The notes: generated from the sequence alone by a model not told the origin. A DNA stretch of 64,000 bases from Paenibacillus sp. FSL K6-1096 (GCF_037977055.1 NZ_CP150274.1:806001-870000), one strand, 5' to 3'. Positions 34,892 to 44,506 are shown, counted from the stretch's first letter. Made by a program: numbers and translations.

Positions 34892-35596
34892 ATGATTTCA
34901 GCGATTGTCCGCCGTCTCAGACACAGGGAACATTACAAAGCCACTACAATCGACCGGCTGACGAAGGCGAATTCCAGGCTGCAGCAGCAAATCGAAGCCC
35001 AGGATTCCAGCTACAAGCAGATTTTGCATTCATTCATGGATATTAAACAGATCATTCATGATACCAACAAGCAATTAATATACATACGTGCCTGTATTGA
35101 ACAAGGCCAAGCGGCAGAAGGCGCCGGGCATATCAGCAGAATATTGCAGGACATCGAAGCCTCCTGCAGGCAGGTGGCCACCGGCAACCTCGCGGTCGAT
35201 GCTCTGGTCAGCCACGCGCTTAGCCTCGCTCAGGAGCTTGAGATCACCATGGAGCACAGAATCCAGCTCTCGCCTCAAGCTAAGGATTTCGACCGTTATG
35301 ATCTGTGTATTGTGCTGGGCAATCTCCTGGACAATGCCATTGAAGCAGCAAAACAAGTCAGAGAGAGCGAGGACCGGTCCATTCAGCTCCATATCCATGC
35401 CAACAACAAGGCACTCGTTATCTACATCAGCAATTCAATCGAAGCTCATGGCCGGCCCAGAGACCCTAAGCTGCGTGGGACCGGGCTGAGCAATGTGCAG
35501 CGTGTAGCCGACAATTATGGCGGCCATCTGAAAACAGCCATCAAAAAAGGAAGCTACGAGACGGTAGTCGTTCTTCCCTTCTTAAATTCCCGGTGA
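34892..35596 (+). CDS. GHKL (AgrC-type) histidine kinase without membrane sensor
   Basis: This 234-residue protein resembles only the cytoplasmic half of AgrC-type kinases. A short coiled-coil start (about 10-45) is followed by a Spo0B-like dimerisation helix pair with candidate phospho-acceptor H56 (IIHDTNKQL). The GHKL ATPase has LGNLLDNAIEAAKQ and GTGLSNVQRVADNYGG. No transmembrane helix is present. GGAGAGGATAACT precedes the ATG, so this start is convincing and no lost N-terminus is evident. It may sense a cytoplasmic signal or dock to another membrane protein. Confidence 0.83.
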   Translation: MISAIVRRLRHREHYKATTIDRLTKANSRLQQQIEAQDSSYKQILHSFMDIKQIIHDTNKQLIYIRACIEQGQAAEGAGHISRILQDIEASCRQVATGNLAVDALVSHALSLAQELEITMEHRIQLSPQAKDFDRYDLCIVLGNLLDNAIEAAKQVRESEDRSIQLHIHANNKALVIYISNSIEAHGRPRDPKLRGTGLSNVQRVADNYGGHLKTAIKKGSYETVVVLPFLNSR

Positions 35597-35625
35597 TTTT
35601 CACCTGCAGCATCGGGTGTACTGAA

Positions 35626-35659
35626 TCAGCCCCTGCAGCGATTATGCTACAGGGGCTGA
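35626..35659. terminator. Bidirectional terminator between kinase and fibre genes
   Basis: Ten-base arms TCAGCCCCTG (35626-35635) and CAGGGGCTGA (35650-35659) are perfectly complementary, and inner AGC/GCT pairing can extend the stem. It lies between the convergent kinase gene and the injection-system fibre gene. Confidence 0.65.
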
Positions 35660-35673
35660 AATGTGTTATGTTC

Positions 35674-38600
35674 CTATACTCCCGCCAATGCAGTCACTTG
35701 AGCCTGGAGAGCGTTCATTTGCTTGCGCAGCTCCCGGCCTTCCTTCTGCTGCTTCTGGACCACCGTTGTCAGCACGGCAATGATGTCCATCAGCACCACC
35801 GACTTGTGATCAGCGGTAGAGAAAATCTCCGGCACTTCCTCGGCGATGAAGCCGATGTTCTGCTTCTTGGCATTCTCTGCCTTGTAGCTGAAGGTCACGG
35901 GCTTCAGCTTGTTCAGCAGCTCCAGCGCCTTCTTGACCGGCAGACTGGCGACATTCTCCTTGAAGCTTCTGGACGAGGTCTGTGCAAAGTTAGCCGCCCG
36001 CAGATTGCCGCCGACATCCAGCTTGTAGTCATCTGCCGGGGCTCTGCCGATCCCCACATTGCCGGCGGAATCCACCGTCAGCGCAGCCGCTGTCTGGACC
36101 AGCCCGTCATAGGCGGTATCCTGGAGGACCAGATTCAGCATCTCTTCCCCGGTCCCCGCCTGCCATACATTGGCGATATCATCCCATGCGATCCGGGCGT
36201 TCTTCTCCTCGGCCCGGGCCACTTCAATTCCTTGGCTGACGGTCAGGCTGCCGCTGATCTCGGCATCCTTGGCCGTTAATGTACCGCTAAGTGCGGCGTC
36301 TGCAACGGTCAAATTACCGGATACTGCGGCGTCGCCCTTGACATCAAGCTTCACGGCTGGAGCTGCGGTGCCAATGCCCACGTTCCCGGAGGCAATCTTC
36401 AATGCGCCGCTAAGTTCTGTAAGCTCCTGATGCGTGTGATCGCTGTAGGCAAGCTGCTTCAGACTGCCGGCCAGCCCCAGCTGCCATTCGGCCAACGCCT
36501 CATTCCAGACAATCTGCGCCTTCGCGCCTGCAGCTCTGGCCACATCAAGCCCCTGGCTAACAGTCAGGCTGCCGCTGATCTCAGCGTTCTTGGCCGTTAA
36601 TTCACCGCTAATGGTTGCATCCTTCGTGGTAAGCGAAGCACTGACCGCAGCTTCCGTAACGGTCAATGTACCGGATACTACTACATCGCCCTTGACATCA
36701 AGCTTCGCAGCAGGCGCTGCGGTGCCAATGCCCACATTCCCGGAGGCAATCTTCAGTGCGCCGCTAAGCTCCGCCAGCTCCTGATGCGTATGATCGCTGT
36801 AAGCGAGTTGCTTCAAGCTGCCGGTAACACCGGCGGTCCAGGCATCCAGGGATTCATCCCAGAGAAGCTGGGCCTTCGGATCTGCTGCCCGGTCCACGGC
36901 TATTCCCTGGGTAAGCGTGAGTGTGCCGGTGATCTCGGCATCCTTGGCGGTAAGGGTGCTGCTGATTCTGGCTTCTGCTGCTGCTAATGATCCGGCGGCA
37001 GCAATGTCCCCAGCAGTCAGATTGCCGGATACTGCGGCATCCCCCTGTACATCCAGCTTGGCAGATGGCGTGTCCGTACCGATTCCGATGTTGCCGTCTA
37101 CCACCGTCAAGGCCTCGGAGAGAGCAGCGAATTCAGGATGGGTATGGCCTTTGAACTCAATAGCCATCAGGGTATTCGCAACGCCCGCCAGCCATTCATC
37201 GGCGGCCTCATCCCACAGCAGCTGGGCAGGAAGCGCGGTTCCTCCGCGGAAGACCTCCAGCCCGGCGTTTTTGACAATCGGGGCAGTCTGAGGTGTGTAT
37301 TTGTTGACTCTGATAATATTGTCCTCAACCTCAAGGGTAGCCGCGTTGATGGTCACAGTATCCCCGTTCACGGTCAGATTGCCTTCCACCGTCAGGTCCT
37401 TGGAGATGACGGCGCTGTCGGCGCTAAGCTTGCCGGCCATATTCAGGTCCTTGGAGATGACAGCGCTATCGGCGCTAAGCTTACCGGCTACTTTCAAATC
37501 TTTGGATATCTCGGCATTCTCGGCTTTAAGCTGGCCCCGGACCACCGTATCACCCTGAACATCCAGCTTGGCTTCCGGATTGAACATCCCGATTCCGACC
37601 CTGCCGGCGCGGGTCACACCGAAGGCCGTGTCTCCGCCGGCCACCTTAACATCCAGCAATGCAAGCGGAGCCGTAGTGCCGATCCCGACATTGCCCTGGT
37701 CATCCGAAAAGACGGCCACGGTGTTACCCAGTGAATTGAACAGCTTGTTCTGTCCGCCCTTGCCTGTGCCGAATTCGGAGAAGGTCTTCCCGTCCCCGTA
37801 GAACCAGGCGTTCTGCTCCTGGTTCCAGTAGATCCGGGCATTCGGCTGCGCCTTCCCGCTGCTGTCCAGACCGCGCGCAGCTTCGAAGCCGCCGGCCACT
37901 ACGCTGCCGGTTACCATGACATCCTTGCTGATGACCGCATTGTCTGCATTGATGCCGTTGGTAAATGAAGCCGTGCCTTCGAAGATAGCATCAGCACGTG
38001 CAGTCAGCTTGCCCGAGAAGATAGCCGCCCCTGAGACCTCCGTCTCCGTGCGGAAAAGCGCTTTGCCGGCCACATCCAGCACCTCGGTGGGGTTATCGGT
38101 GCCTACCCCCATCCGGCCGCTGCGGGTCAGGCTGAGCACTGTTCTGCCGGCGGTGCCCAGCTTCCAGCGGTCCTTCGCCCACTTAATCTGTGCGCTGGTC
38201 TCGGTGCCCTGCGGCACCTCCAGCCCGTCACCCACAGTCAGTGTTCCCGTAATGGCGGCACTGGCAGCGGTCAGGGCGCCTTTAAGTGCAGCGCCCGCAG
38301 CCTTCACACTGCCGGAGGCCTCAACATTGCCGGTGGAATCCACCACCAGCGCCGAGCTGTCGGCAGGTGTGGCCACTTGCCATTGGCCCTTGGCCTCATC
38401 CCAGGCAAGCTTGGCTGAATTCTCGTCCGTACCGCGGAAGATCTCCAGCCCGCCGCCGGATAACGATTTGACCGCTCCCGCTTCCTTGTTGACCGTTACC
38501 CACGGGCTGCCGATCTCCAGCTCGTCGGTGGCGATGCTAGCGGTATCGCCCCGCACTTCAAGGTCACCGGCTACCGTCAGGCGTTGGCCTACGGTCAGGT

Positions 38601-41391
38601 CATGATGGACATCCACATCGCCTTCCGCACTGGCGCTGAGTGCCAAAACATCACTCTGCGGATTGTACAGCCGGCTATGGATGTGCAGGGAATCCGCGCT
38701 TGCCATCTGGGTCAGCTTGTCCCACGAGCTGCCGCTGGCCACATTCTCCAGCGCAGCACCGATGCCTACCTTCCATTTCCGCTCGCTCTCGCTCCAGACC
38801 ATCCGCGCCGGAGACTGGTCTTCTCCCCGGTAAACCTCAATTCCGCTCTCTCCGGCAGGCGGCGTGTCCCCTTCATATTTGTTGATCTCTATCACGTTAT
38901 TCGTGACCACAAGGTCTTCCCGCTTCACTGTTGTGGTCGTGCCCTTGACGATCAGATTGCCGTCCACCCGCACCAGGCCCTGAACGGCCAGGCCGCCGCT
39001 GATGTCAGCGCCGTTGTTGACGGACAGGGTGCCCTGCACCTCGGCATCGTTAATGATCTCAATATCACTGTCCGCATTCACCCGGATGGCGGTGCTGCCT
39101 CCGCTGTCGCTTAAGGAATTGTGCCGGTGCAGGCCATCCGCATCCGAGCTGACCCCGCCGGTCAGCGCATCCCAGTTGCTGCCGTAAGCAATACTGGACA
39201 GCTCGTCTCCCAGCCCCAGCTTCCAGCGCCCGTCTGTCTCATCCCAGACCAGCTTGGCGCTCGGGTTCTGCTTGCCCCGGTAAACCTCGATGCTGCTCTG
39301 CTTCAGGGTAGAACTGTTGCCTTCGAATTTATTCAGCTCGATCCGGTTGCTGACTACCACCAGATCCTCCTTCTTCACGAAGGTGGTGGTGCCCTTTACG
39401 GTCAGGTTGCCTTCGATGGTCGCCGATCCGCCTACATTCAGATCACTCTTAAGCGAAGCAGTTCCCTTAGCAACCAGTGCTCCGCCGATCTCCAGCTCGC
39501 CAGAGGCGGTCAGCTTGCCCTGGCTGTCCGCTGACAGAATGGTGCCGCCCGACGGCGTGGACAGTCTGCTGTGCTTATGGGAAGTGTCGGAGACTGCCCC
39601 GTTCGTCAGCGAGTCCCACTTGGTGCCGTATGGAATGTCAGACATGCTGCCTTCCAGGCCGATTTTCCATTTGCGGTCCGTCTCATCCCATTCCATCCGC
39701 GCCTTCGGCTGCTGGCTGCCCCGGTAGACCTCAAGGCCGCCCTTGCTGCCTAGCGGAGTCTGGTTCTCCGCCTTGTTCACCGTCAGGAAGCTGTCCTCCA
39801 CCTCCTGCTCGACCTTGCGGATGACCACCTCTTCTTCCCTGACAATCAGCTTGTTCACCGTCAGCGTCTCGCCAACCAGCAGATCATGGGGAACATTCAC
39901 ATTGCCGTCCGCCCCGATCTCCAGCGCCAGCAGGCTCTTGTCTTCATTGTGGAACTGCCTGTGGGTATGCAGGGCATCGGCATTGCTGCTCCCGCTGGTA
40001 AGCTCCTCCCACTGCTTCCCGTCCGGGATATCGGTCATATCCCCGTTCGCGGTTCCGGTCTGCCAGGATCTGGTCGCTTCATTCCAGGCGATTTTGGCAT
40101 TGGGCAGGGTGGCTCCCCGGAAGACCTCAAGCCCGCCGCTATTTGATAACAACGTGCCGGTTACACTCATCCCCCGGTCCGCCAGAACCGTGCCGTTCTC
40201 ATCGGTACGGAGCACAGGCGTGCCGTCCGCCGCCTTCAGCTGGCTGTGGCTATGGAGGCTGTCGGCATTCGCCCCGTGATGGAGCTGCTCCCAATCCGCA
40301 CCGTAAGCCACCTTGAACATCCCGCTGGACACATCATCCTGCTGCACATCGGTTCCGATCATCCAGCCCTTGGTATTCTCGTCCCACTCCAGCTTGGCCG
40401 CAGGCTTATCCTTGCGGATCAGCTCCAGACCGATCCGGTCCTCCTCCCTGGCATTCTGATTCAGGGTCACCTTGCTTCCCCCAACAACCACCTGGGGAAC
40501 ATCCAGCACCGCCATGCCCCCACTGACCTCAATTCCATTCCTGGCGGAGAACGTGCCTTCAACCGCAGCCGCCCCAGCCAGCTCCAGATCCCCGGACTCG
40601 TTCACCTTGAATACCTTTTCACTGCCCGAGGTAACTGCCAGCCCCCCGTTAACCTCCACGGCACCGAAGGTGCTGATGGCGCCTGCCTTGATACTTCCGG
40701 TGAACTCCGTCAGGGCGGCGTGCACGTTAAGCCGGTTGCCCTCGTCACCGTCGATCTCCTTCGAGTTGCTGAGATACGGAGTGTCCGCTTCTTCCTTCGA
40801 GCCGATCAGGATCTGATCCGCCTTCAGCTTCGTTCCTCCTACCGCCCGGGTTACCAGCTTCGTGCCGTCAACATCCGTCTCGTAGATCTGATCCACGCTC
40901 AGCACCCCTTCCGGGGTATGGTTCAGATTCACCCGGGCCAGCAGGATATTCCTGCGCACATCCTCCGGCTTCCGGGCGCTGACCTGGATCTCCGCCTGTT
41001 CCAGCACATGAATCGGCTGACCGCCCCCTTTAATCGAGTCGGGGTCCGCTGTCTCTTCCTGATAACAGATGGAGATATAGATCTGGTCCGAGGTGCTGTA
41101 CCCAGAGAGATCAATCACTCTGCCCGGATGCGTGTCGCTGACCAGAATCTCCTGGCTGATCTCCTCATTATTCTCCGGGTCGGTGACACGGTTGAGCGCG
41201 AAGCCCGGAGCAATCTCAACCGTGATCAGATCCCTCTTGGTCACCTGAAGCCCGTCAACAATCCCCCAGTCATGAAAATAACGGTTATGCAGCTGCCGCA
41301 CCCGCTTATGGTAGTCCTGATCCAGCGTCAGGTCCTCTTCCTTCAGCAGCAGCCCGTTGAAATAATTCATCCGTTTCATATCCTTTGGCAC
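35674..41391 (-). CDS. Giant injection-system fibre protein with repeats and S74 chaperone domain
   Basis: This 1905-residue protein has three parts. The N-terminal attachment part (about 1-200) starts RMNYFNGLLLKEEDLTLDQDYH, shared with the second fibre. A long shaft carries about twelve copies of a module with the pattern EVYRG...A+.W.E....W..G, plus VGIGT.APxAKLDV.GD repeats. The C-terminal endosialidase-type intramolecular chaperone (peptidase S74, about 1800-1905) has SRSFKENV and NIGFIAEEVPEI and probably cleaves itself after trimer folding. GTG 41391 has GAGGAG upstream. Its position after the baseplate genes fits an Afp13-like host-recognition fibre. The unusual length suggests a long, repeat-tuned receptor probe. 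Confidence 0.85.
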   Translation of the reverse strand: MPKDMKRMNYFNGLLLKEEDLTLDQDYHKRVRQLHNRYFHDWGIVDGLQVTKRDLITVEIAPGFALNRVTDPENNEEISQEILVSDTHPGRVIDLSGYSTSDQIYISICYQEETADPDSIKGGGQPIHVLEQAEIQVSARKPEDVRRNILLARVNLNHTPEGVLSVDQIYETDVDGTKLVTRAVGGTKLKADQILIGSKEEADTPYLSNSKEIDGDEGNRLNVHAALTEFTGSIKAGAISTFGAVEVNGGLAVTSGSEKVFKVNESGDLELAGAAAVEGTFSARNGIEVSGGMAVLDVPQVVVGGSKVTLNQNAREEDRIGLELIRKDKPAAKLEWDENTKGWMIGTDVQQDDVSSGMFKVAYGADWEQLHHGANADSLHSHSQLKAADGTPVLRTDENGTVLADRGMSVTGTLLSNSGGLEVFRGATLPNAKIAWNEATRSWQTGTANGDMTDIPDGKQWEELTSGSSNADALHTHRQFHNEDKSLLALEIGADGNVNVPHDLLVGETLTVNKLIVREEEVVIRKVEQEVEDSFLTVNKAENQTPLGSKGGLEVYRGSQQPKARMEWDETDRKWKIGLEGSMSDIPYGTKWDSLTNGAVSDTSHKHSRLSTPSGGTILSADSQGKLTASGELEIGGALVAKGTASLKSDLNVGGSATIEGNLTVKGTTTFVKKEDLVVVSNRIELNKFEGNSSTLKQSSIEVYRGKQNPSAKLVWDETDGRWKLGLGDELSSIAYGSNWDALTGGVSSDADGLHRHNSLSDSGGSTAIRVNADSDIEIINDAEVQGTLSVNNGADISGGLAVQGLVRVDGNLIVKGTTTTVKREDLVVTNNVIEINKYEGDTPPAGESGIEVYRGEDQSPARMVWSESERKWKVGIGAALENVASGSSWDKLTQMASADSLHIHSRLYNPQSDVLALSASAEGDVDVHHDLTVGQRLTVAGDLEVRGDTASIATDELEIGSPWVTVNKEAGAVKSLSGGGLEIFRGTDENSAKLAWDEAKGQWQVATPADSSALVVDSTGNVEASGSVKAAGAALKGALTAASAAITGTLTVGDGLEVPQGTETSAQIKWAKDRWKLGTAGRTVLSLTRSGRMGVGTDNPTEVLDVAGKALFRTETEVSGAAIFSGKLTARADAIFEGTASFTNGINADNAVISKDVMVTGSVVAGGFEAARGLDSSGKAQPNARIYWNQEQNAWFYGDGKTFSEFGTGKGGQNKLFNSLGNTVAVFSDDQGNVGIGTTAPLALLDVKVAGGDTAFGVTRAGRVGIGMFNPEAKLDVQGDTVVRGQLKAENAEISKDLKVAGKLSADSAVISKDLNMAGKLSADSAVISKDLTVEGNLTVNGDTVTINAATLEVEDNIIRVNKYTPQTAPIVKNAGLEVFRGGTALPAQLLWDEAADEWLAGVANTLMAIEFKGHTHPEFAALSEALTVVDGNIGIGTDTPSAKLDVQGDAAVSGNLTAGDIAAAGSLAAAEARISSTLTAKDAEITGTLTLTQGIAVDRAADPKAQLLWDESLDAWTAGVTGSLKQLAYSDHTHQELAELSGALKIASGNVGIGTAAPAAKLDVKGDVVVSGTLTVTEAAVSASLTTKDATISGELTAKNAEISGSLTVSQGLDVARAAGAKAQIVWNEALAEWQLGLAGSLKQLAYSDHTHQELTELSGALKIASGNVGIGTAAPAVKLDVKGDAAVSGNLTVADAALSGTLTAKDAEISGSLTVSQGIEVARAEEKNARIAWDDIANVWQAGTGEEMLNLVLQDTAYDGLVQTAAALTVDSAGNVGIGRAPADDYKLDVGGNLRAANFAQTSSRSFKENVASLPVKKALELLNKLKPVTFSYKAENAKKQNIGFIAEEVPEIFSTADHKSVVLMDIIAVLTTVVQKQQKEGRELRKQMNALQAQVTALAGV
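36308..36840 (-). repeat. Tandem duplicated segment inside the fibre gene
   Basis: The stretch at about 36308-36480 recurs at about 36661-36840, an offset near 353 bp, with high nucleotide identity by eye. Both encode QLAYSDHTHQEL..LSGALKIASG and adjoining VGIGTAAP segments. A third, weaker copy lies near 37000-37150. These repeats could allow length change by recombination. Confidence 0.7.
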
Positions 41392-41429
41392 AATCCCACT
41401 CCTCCCGGCTCTTCTTGGTTCCTGCCTGA

Positions 41430-41612
41430 TCAGGCCTGGACAGGCGCTTCTTCTGCGGCAGCCAGCTCTTCCAGCACCTGAATAGCTCCGCTAATCCGTG
41501 TCAGGGTATATCCCAGCTGGGTGCGCTTATCGTCCAGCTCCTGAATCATCTGCCGTCCCGCTTCAAGCTCGGCCTTCAGTTCGTTCATCCGTGCTTCCAA
41601 TTGTTCCTTCAT
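41430..41612 (-). CDS. Small coiled-coil protein between two fibre genes
   Basis: This 60-residue protein is almost entirely helical with heptad-like spacing (MNELKAELEAGRQMIQELDD, then ISGAIQVLEELAAAEE). AGGAGGATG precedes the ATG, which makes it a real gene. It sits between the two fibre genes in the same direction with short gaps. It may act as a fibre adaptor, trimer nucleator or assembly chaperone; this is inference from position and coiled-coil character only. Confidence 0.7.
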   Translation of the reverse strand: MKEQLEARMNELKAELEAGRQMIQELDDKRTQLGYTLTRISGAIQVLEELAAAEEAPVQA

Positions 41613-41631
41613 GGGTTCATCCTCCTATGGT

Positions 41632-44478
41632 TTAGGCACCCTGCAGGGTGTCGATTTGATGCTGCATTCTGGCCATTGCCTTCTGCTGATCCTTCAGCAC
41701 GCTGGTAAGAACAGCAATAATGTCCATTCCGCTGATCGCCCGCTGGTCGGGATCGGCCAGTACGGCCGGGACTTCCTCGGCAATGAATCCGAGTGTGCGC
41801 TGCTTGCTGCCGCCTTTATATTGAAAAGACACCGGATTCAGCCCCTCCAGCAGCTGCTTCGCCTCCCGCACCGGAATATCGGCAATATTGTCCTTCAGCT
41901 CGCGCGAGGACCACCAGTACATGCTGCCGTTGGCATAGACCCCGCCGCTGGCATGGAGATAGATGCGGTCCCCGGCATCATTGGAGACCCCGATATCCAG
42001 CACACAATTCTCCCCGCTGGTCGGGTAATACTTGATCCAGGCCGAATCGCCGCTGCCGCCGCCCGGGTCGGAAGGGAAGATGATCCCGTTGTTGCCGCTG
42101 CCCGCGCTGGGAATCAGGGCATTTCTTACTTCCAGGCTGCTGTGAACGGATGCATACTGCCAGTCATTGCCGTAGTTCAGCACCAGATGGCTGCCGTTAT
42201 CGACCAGCGCCCTGCCGGGGGCGCCGCGGCGGCTGGAATAGCCGATGTAGAAGTCCGCACAACGGACCACAGCCGCGAATTCCTCGGCCACATCCAGCTT
42301 CTTGAATTTGCCGCCGAAGTTGAACACCTCGGTCTTGATGTTGCCCTTGATCTCAAGATCGCCCTTGATGACCGCGCCGCCATTCACCTGCAGCGAGCCG
42401 TTAACATCCAGATTATCCCATATGGAGACCCGGCGTGATCCCGATTTCCCGTTCCCGGCAATCATCAGGGAATTGTAGCTGGCGGTGTCGTTGCTGATCT
42501 CGGCGTAGTTCGCAGATTGGCCGGTGAATCCGGACCATTTGGAGGTGAAGCGGACCGGATTCTGTCCGCTCAGGATACGCAGCTCGCCTGCGACATCCAG
42601 CTTATCCGCCGGACTCAGCGTGCCGATCCCCACGTTGCCTGAAGCGTTAAGGGAAATGTGGTCGCTTTTATCGTTAGAGGTGCCGATCTCCAGGGTGCAA
42701 TCCTCCCCGGTGCGGGGGTAGTACTTGATCCAGGCCAGGTCGCCGCTGCCGCCGCCCGGATTAGCCGGGAAAATAATCCCGTTATGCTCCCCGTTCCCGG
42801 TGCTCGGGATAATCTCCTGGGAGGCCTGCATTCTGCCGTTGACATACAGGAACCCGTTCACATCCAGCCGGTCCCAGACAGCTACCTTCCTGCCCTGCCC
42901 GGCGGAGCTGTTGCCGACAATCATCAGCGCCTTGTGGTCTGTAATATCGTTGCTGATCTCCGCACCGTTCATCCGGTTGTCGGGGAAGCCTGTCCAGGCA
43001 GAGGTGAAGCGGATGGGATTGCGTCCGCTGAGCATCCGCACACTGCCATCGACATCCAGTGAATCCTCCAGGCTCCGCTGCGGGCCGACGCCGACATAGC
43101 CGTTCTTGTTCCAGGAGAGCACCTGCTTATCTGTGCGGGAGCCGTCGCCATTAACCGTCCGGGTGCCCAGCACTCCGCCGCTGCCGCCGAATAAGACCGG
43201 ACCATCGACCTCCGCCGCAGCAAAGGGCTTGCCGGCTCCGAACCAGCCCAGCCCCTGCGAGCTGTCAATCGTGTCCGGGTTCGTGCCCTTCAGCCACAGG
43301 GTGCTGTCCTCTTTAAGAGCGAGGTCGGAGTCACTGTACAGTTTGCCTGCTCCGGTGAAGCTGAAGGAAGCGCCGCCTGGCGATGAGAGTCTGCTGTGAA
43401 GGTGCAGGGAATCGGCGTAATCTTTTTGCGTCAGACTGTCCCATTCGTTGCCGTAGGCTAGCTTCTTCAGATCGCTGCCAAGCCCGGCCTTGAAGCATTT
43501 CTCCGCTTCAACCCAGACGATCCGCGCGTCATGGATGCCGCCTTCACCCCGGTACACCTCCAGCCCCCCATCCCGCGGGCCCGGGAATTCATAGTTGGGA
43601 TCATCCGTATTGGGGCTGTTGACCTCCACGAAGCTGTTCATAATCCGCATTTCGCTCTGGGATTTGTCCTTGCTCTTCAGAATCAGCTCGCCTTCGAGCG
43701 TCAGCGCCCCGGCAATGCTCATCGCCCCGGTGAAGCGGGTCTCCGGCGCCTTGATCTCCAGCAACTTACCCTCCTGCAGCGTATACAGCGATGGCATCGC
43801 AGCCAGCACCGCCTCGCTCCGTCCGGGCCCGTCCATACTGTCCTCGCTCCGGGCCGGAATGATCAGCTTCTCGGTGACTAGCTTCTTACCGGCTGCACCG
43901 GCATAGGTTCTCAGCGGCGTACGGGCAGCATCGCTGTCATAATCGAAGATGCACGCACTGTCGATGACAATTCCGCTTCCCTCCTTGCGGGGAACCACAC
44001 GCCCCAGGACGATCGTATCCGTACCCTCGGGCTTCTGCAGGCCGTGGCTGATTCTGCCCCGCTCCCAGATATGAATCTCCTGCCCCTGCCCCCGCTCGAT
44101 ATTGCGTCCGGCTTCCGTCTCCTCATAGCTGACCCAGATATAGATATTCTCATTGGCGTTATATTCCGAGAGATTCACCGGATTATCCGGGTGTCCCTCA
44201 TAGATCAGAATTTCCTGGCTGATGCTCTCGTCCTTGCCTGTAGTTTTGTCCAGGACCGATACCTGGTTCAGGGCGAGCCCGTCCGCTATGCTTACCTTCA
44301 TCGGGTCGGATTGACCCCCGGAGGGAAGGATCTTCAGCCCGCAGACAATGCCCCAGGTGTGCAGATAACGGTTATGCAGCCGCTGCAGGCGCAGGTAAAA
44401 GTCCTGATCGAGCTTGTAATCCTCCGCATTCAGGAAGAGGCCGTCAAAGTAACGCATTCTTTTCAATTCTTGTCCCAT
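41632..44478 (-). CDS. Second injection-system fibre protein with S74 chaperone domain
   Basis: This 948-residue protein starts RMRYFDGLFLNAEDYKLDQD, clearly homologous to the start of the larger fibre, and continues through HNRYLHTWGIVCGLKI. It has one GLEVYRG module (about 295). Two repeated units follow, sharing NP(I/V)RFTS.W.GF, AEISND, IW/VWD.LDVNG and GIIFP..PGGGSGD.AWIKYYP segments. The S74 chaperone (SSRELKDNIADIP ... LGFIAEEVPAVLADPD) ends the protein. ATG 44478 has GGGAGG upstream. Two fibres with one shared base and different shafts suggest alternative or layered receptor binding. Confidence 0.85.
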   Translation of the reverse strand: MGQELKRMRYFDGLFLNAEDYKLDQDFYLRLQRLHNRYLHTWGIVCGLKILPSGGQSDPMKVSIADGLALNQVSVLDKTTGKDESISQEILIYEGHPDNPVNLSEYNANENIYIWVSYEETEAGRNIERGQGQEIHIWERGRISHGLQKPEGTDTIVLGRVVPRKEGSGIVIDSACIFDYDSDAARTPLRTYAGAAGKKLVTEKLIIPARSEDSMDGPGRSEAVLAAMPSLYTLQEGKLLEIKAPETRFTGAMSIAGALTLEGELILKSKDKSQSEMRIMNSFVEVNSPNTDDPNYEFPGPRDGGLEVYRGEGGIHDARIVWVEAEKCFKAGLGSDLKKLAYGNEWDSLTQKDYADSLHLHSRLSSPGGASFSFTGAGKLYSDSDLALKEDSTLWLKGTNPDTIDSSQGLGWFGAGKPFAAAEVDGPVLFGGSGGVLGTRTVNGDGSRTDKQVLSWNKNGYVGVGPQRSLEDSLDVDGSVRMLSGRNPIRFTSAWTGFPDNRMNGAEISNDITDHKALMIVGNSSAGQGRKVAVWDRLDVNGFLYVNGRMQASQEIIPSTGNGEHNGIIFPANPGGGSGDLAWIKYYPRTGEDCTLEIGTSNDKSDHISLNASGNVGIGTLSPADKLDVAGELRILSGQNPVRFTSKWSGFTGQSANYAEISNDTASYNSLMIAGNGKSGSRRVSIWDNLDVNGSLQVNGGAVIKGDLEIKGNIKTEVFNFGGKFKKLDVAEEFAAVVRCADFYIGYSSRRGAPGRALVDNGSHLVLNYGNDWQYASVHSSLEVRNALIPSAGSGNNGIIFPSDPGGGSGDSAWIKYYPTSGENCVLDIGVSNDAGDRIYLHASGGVYANGSMYWWSSRELKDNIADIPVREAKQLLEGLNPVSFQYKGGSKQRTLGFIAEEVPAVLADPDQRAISGMDIIAVLTSVLKDQQKAMARMQHQIDTLQGA

Positions 44479-44506
44479 CAGTTGCTTGCCTCCCGATCTA
44501 TAATCT

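Noticed and set aside
35674-41391. CRISPR-like array suggested by repeated blocks
   Set aside because: The repeats are long, diverged and protein-coding within one open frame, with no short identical repeats or regular unique spacers.
40246-41481. 411-residue plus-strand open frame opposite the large fibre gene
   Set aside because: It is antisense to a strongly supported gene and has no motif. GC-rich coding DNA often leaves long shadow frames.
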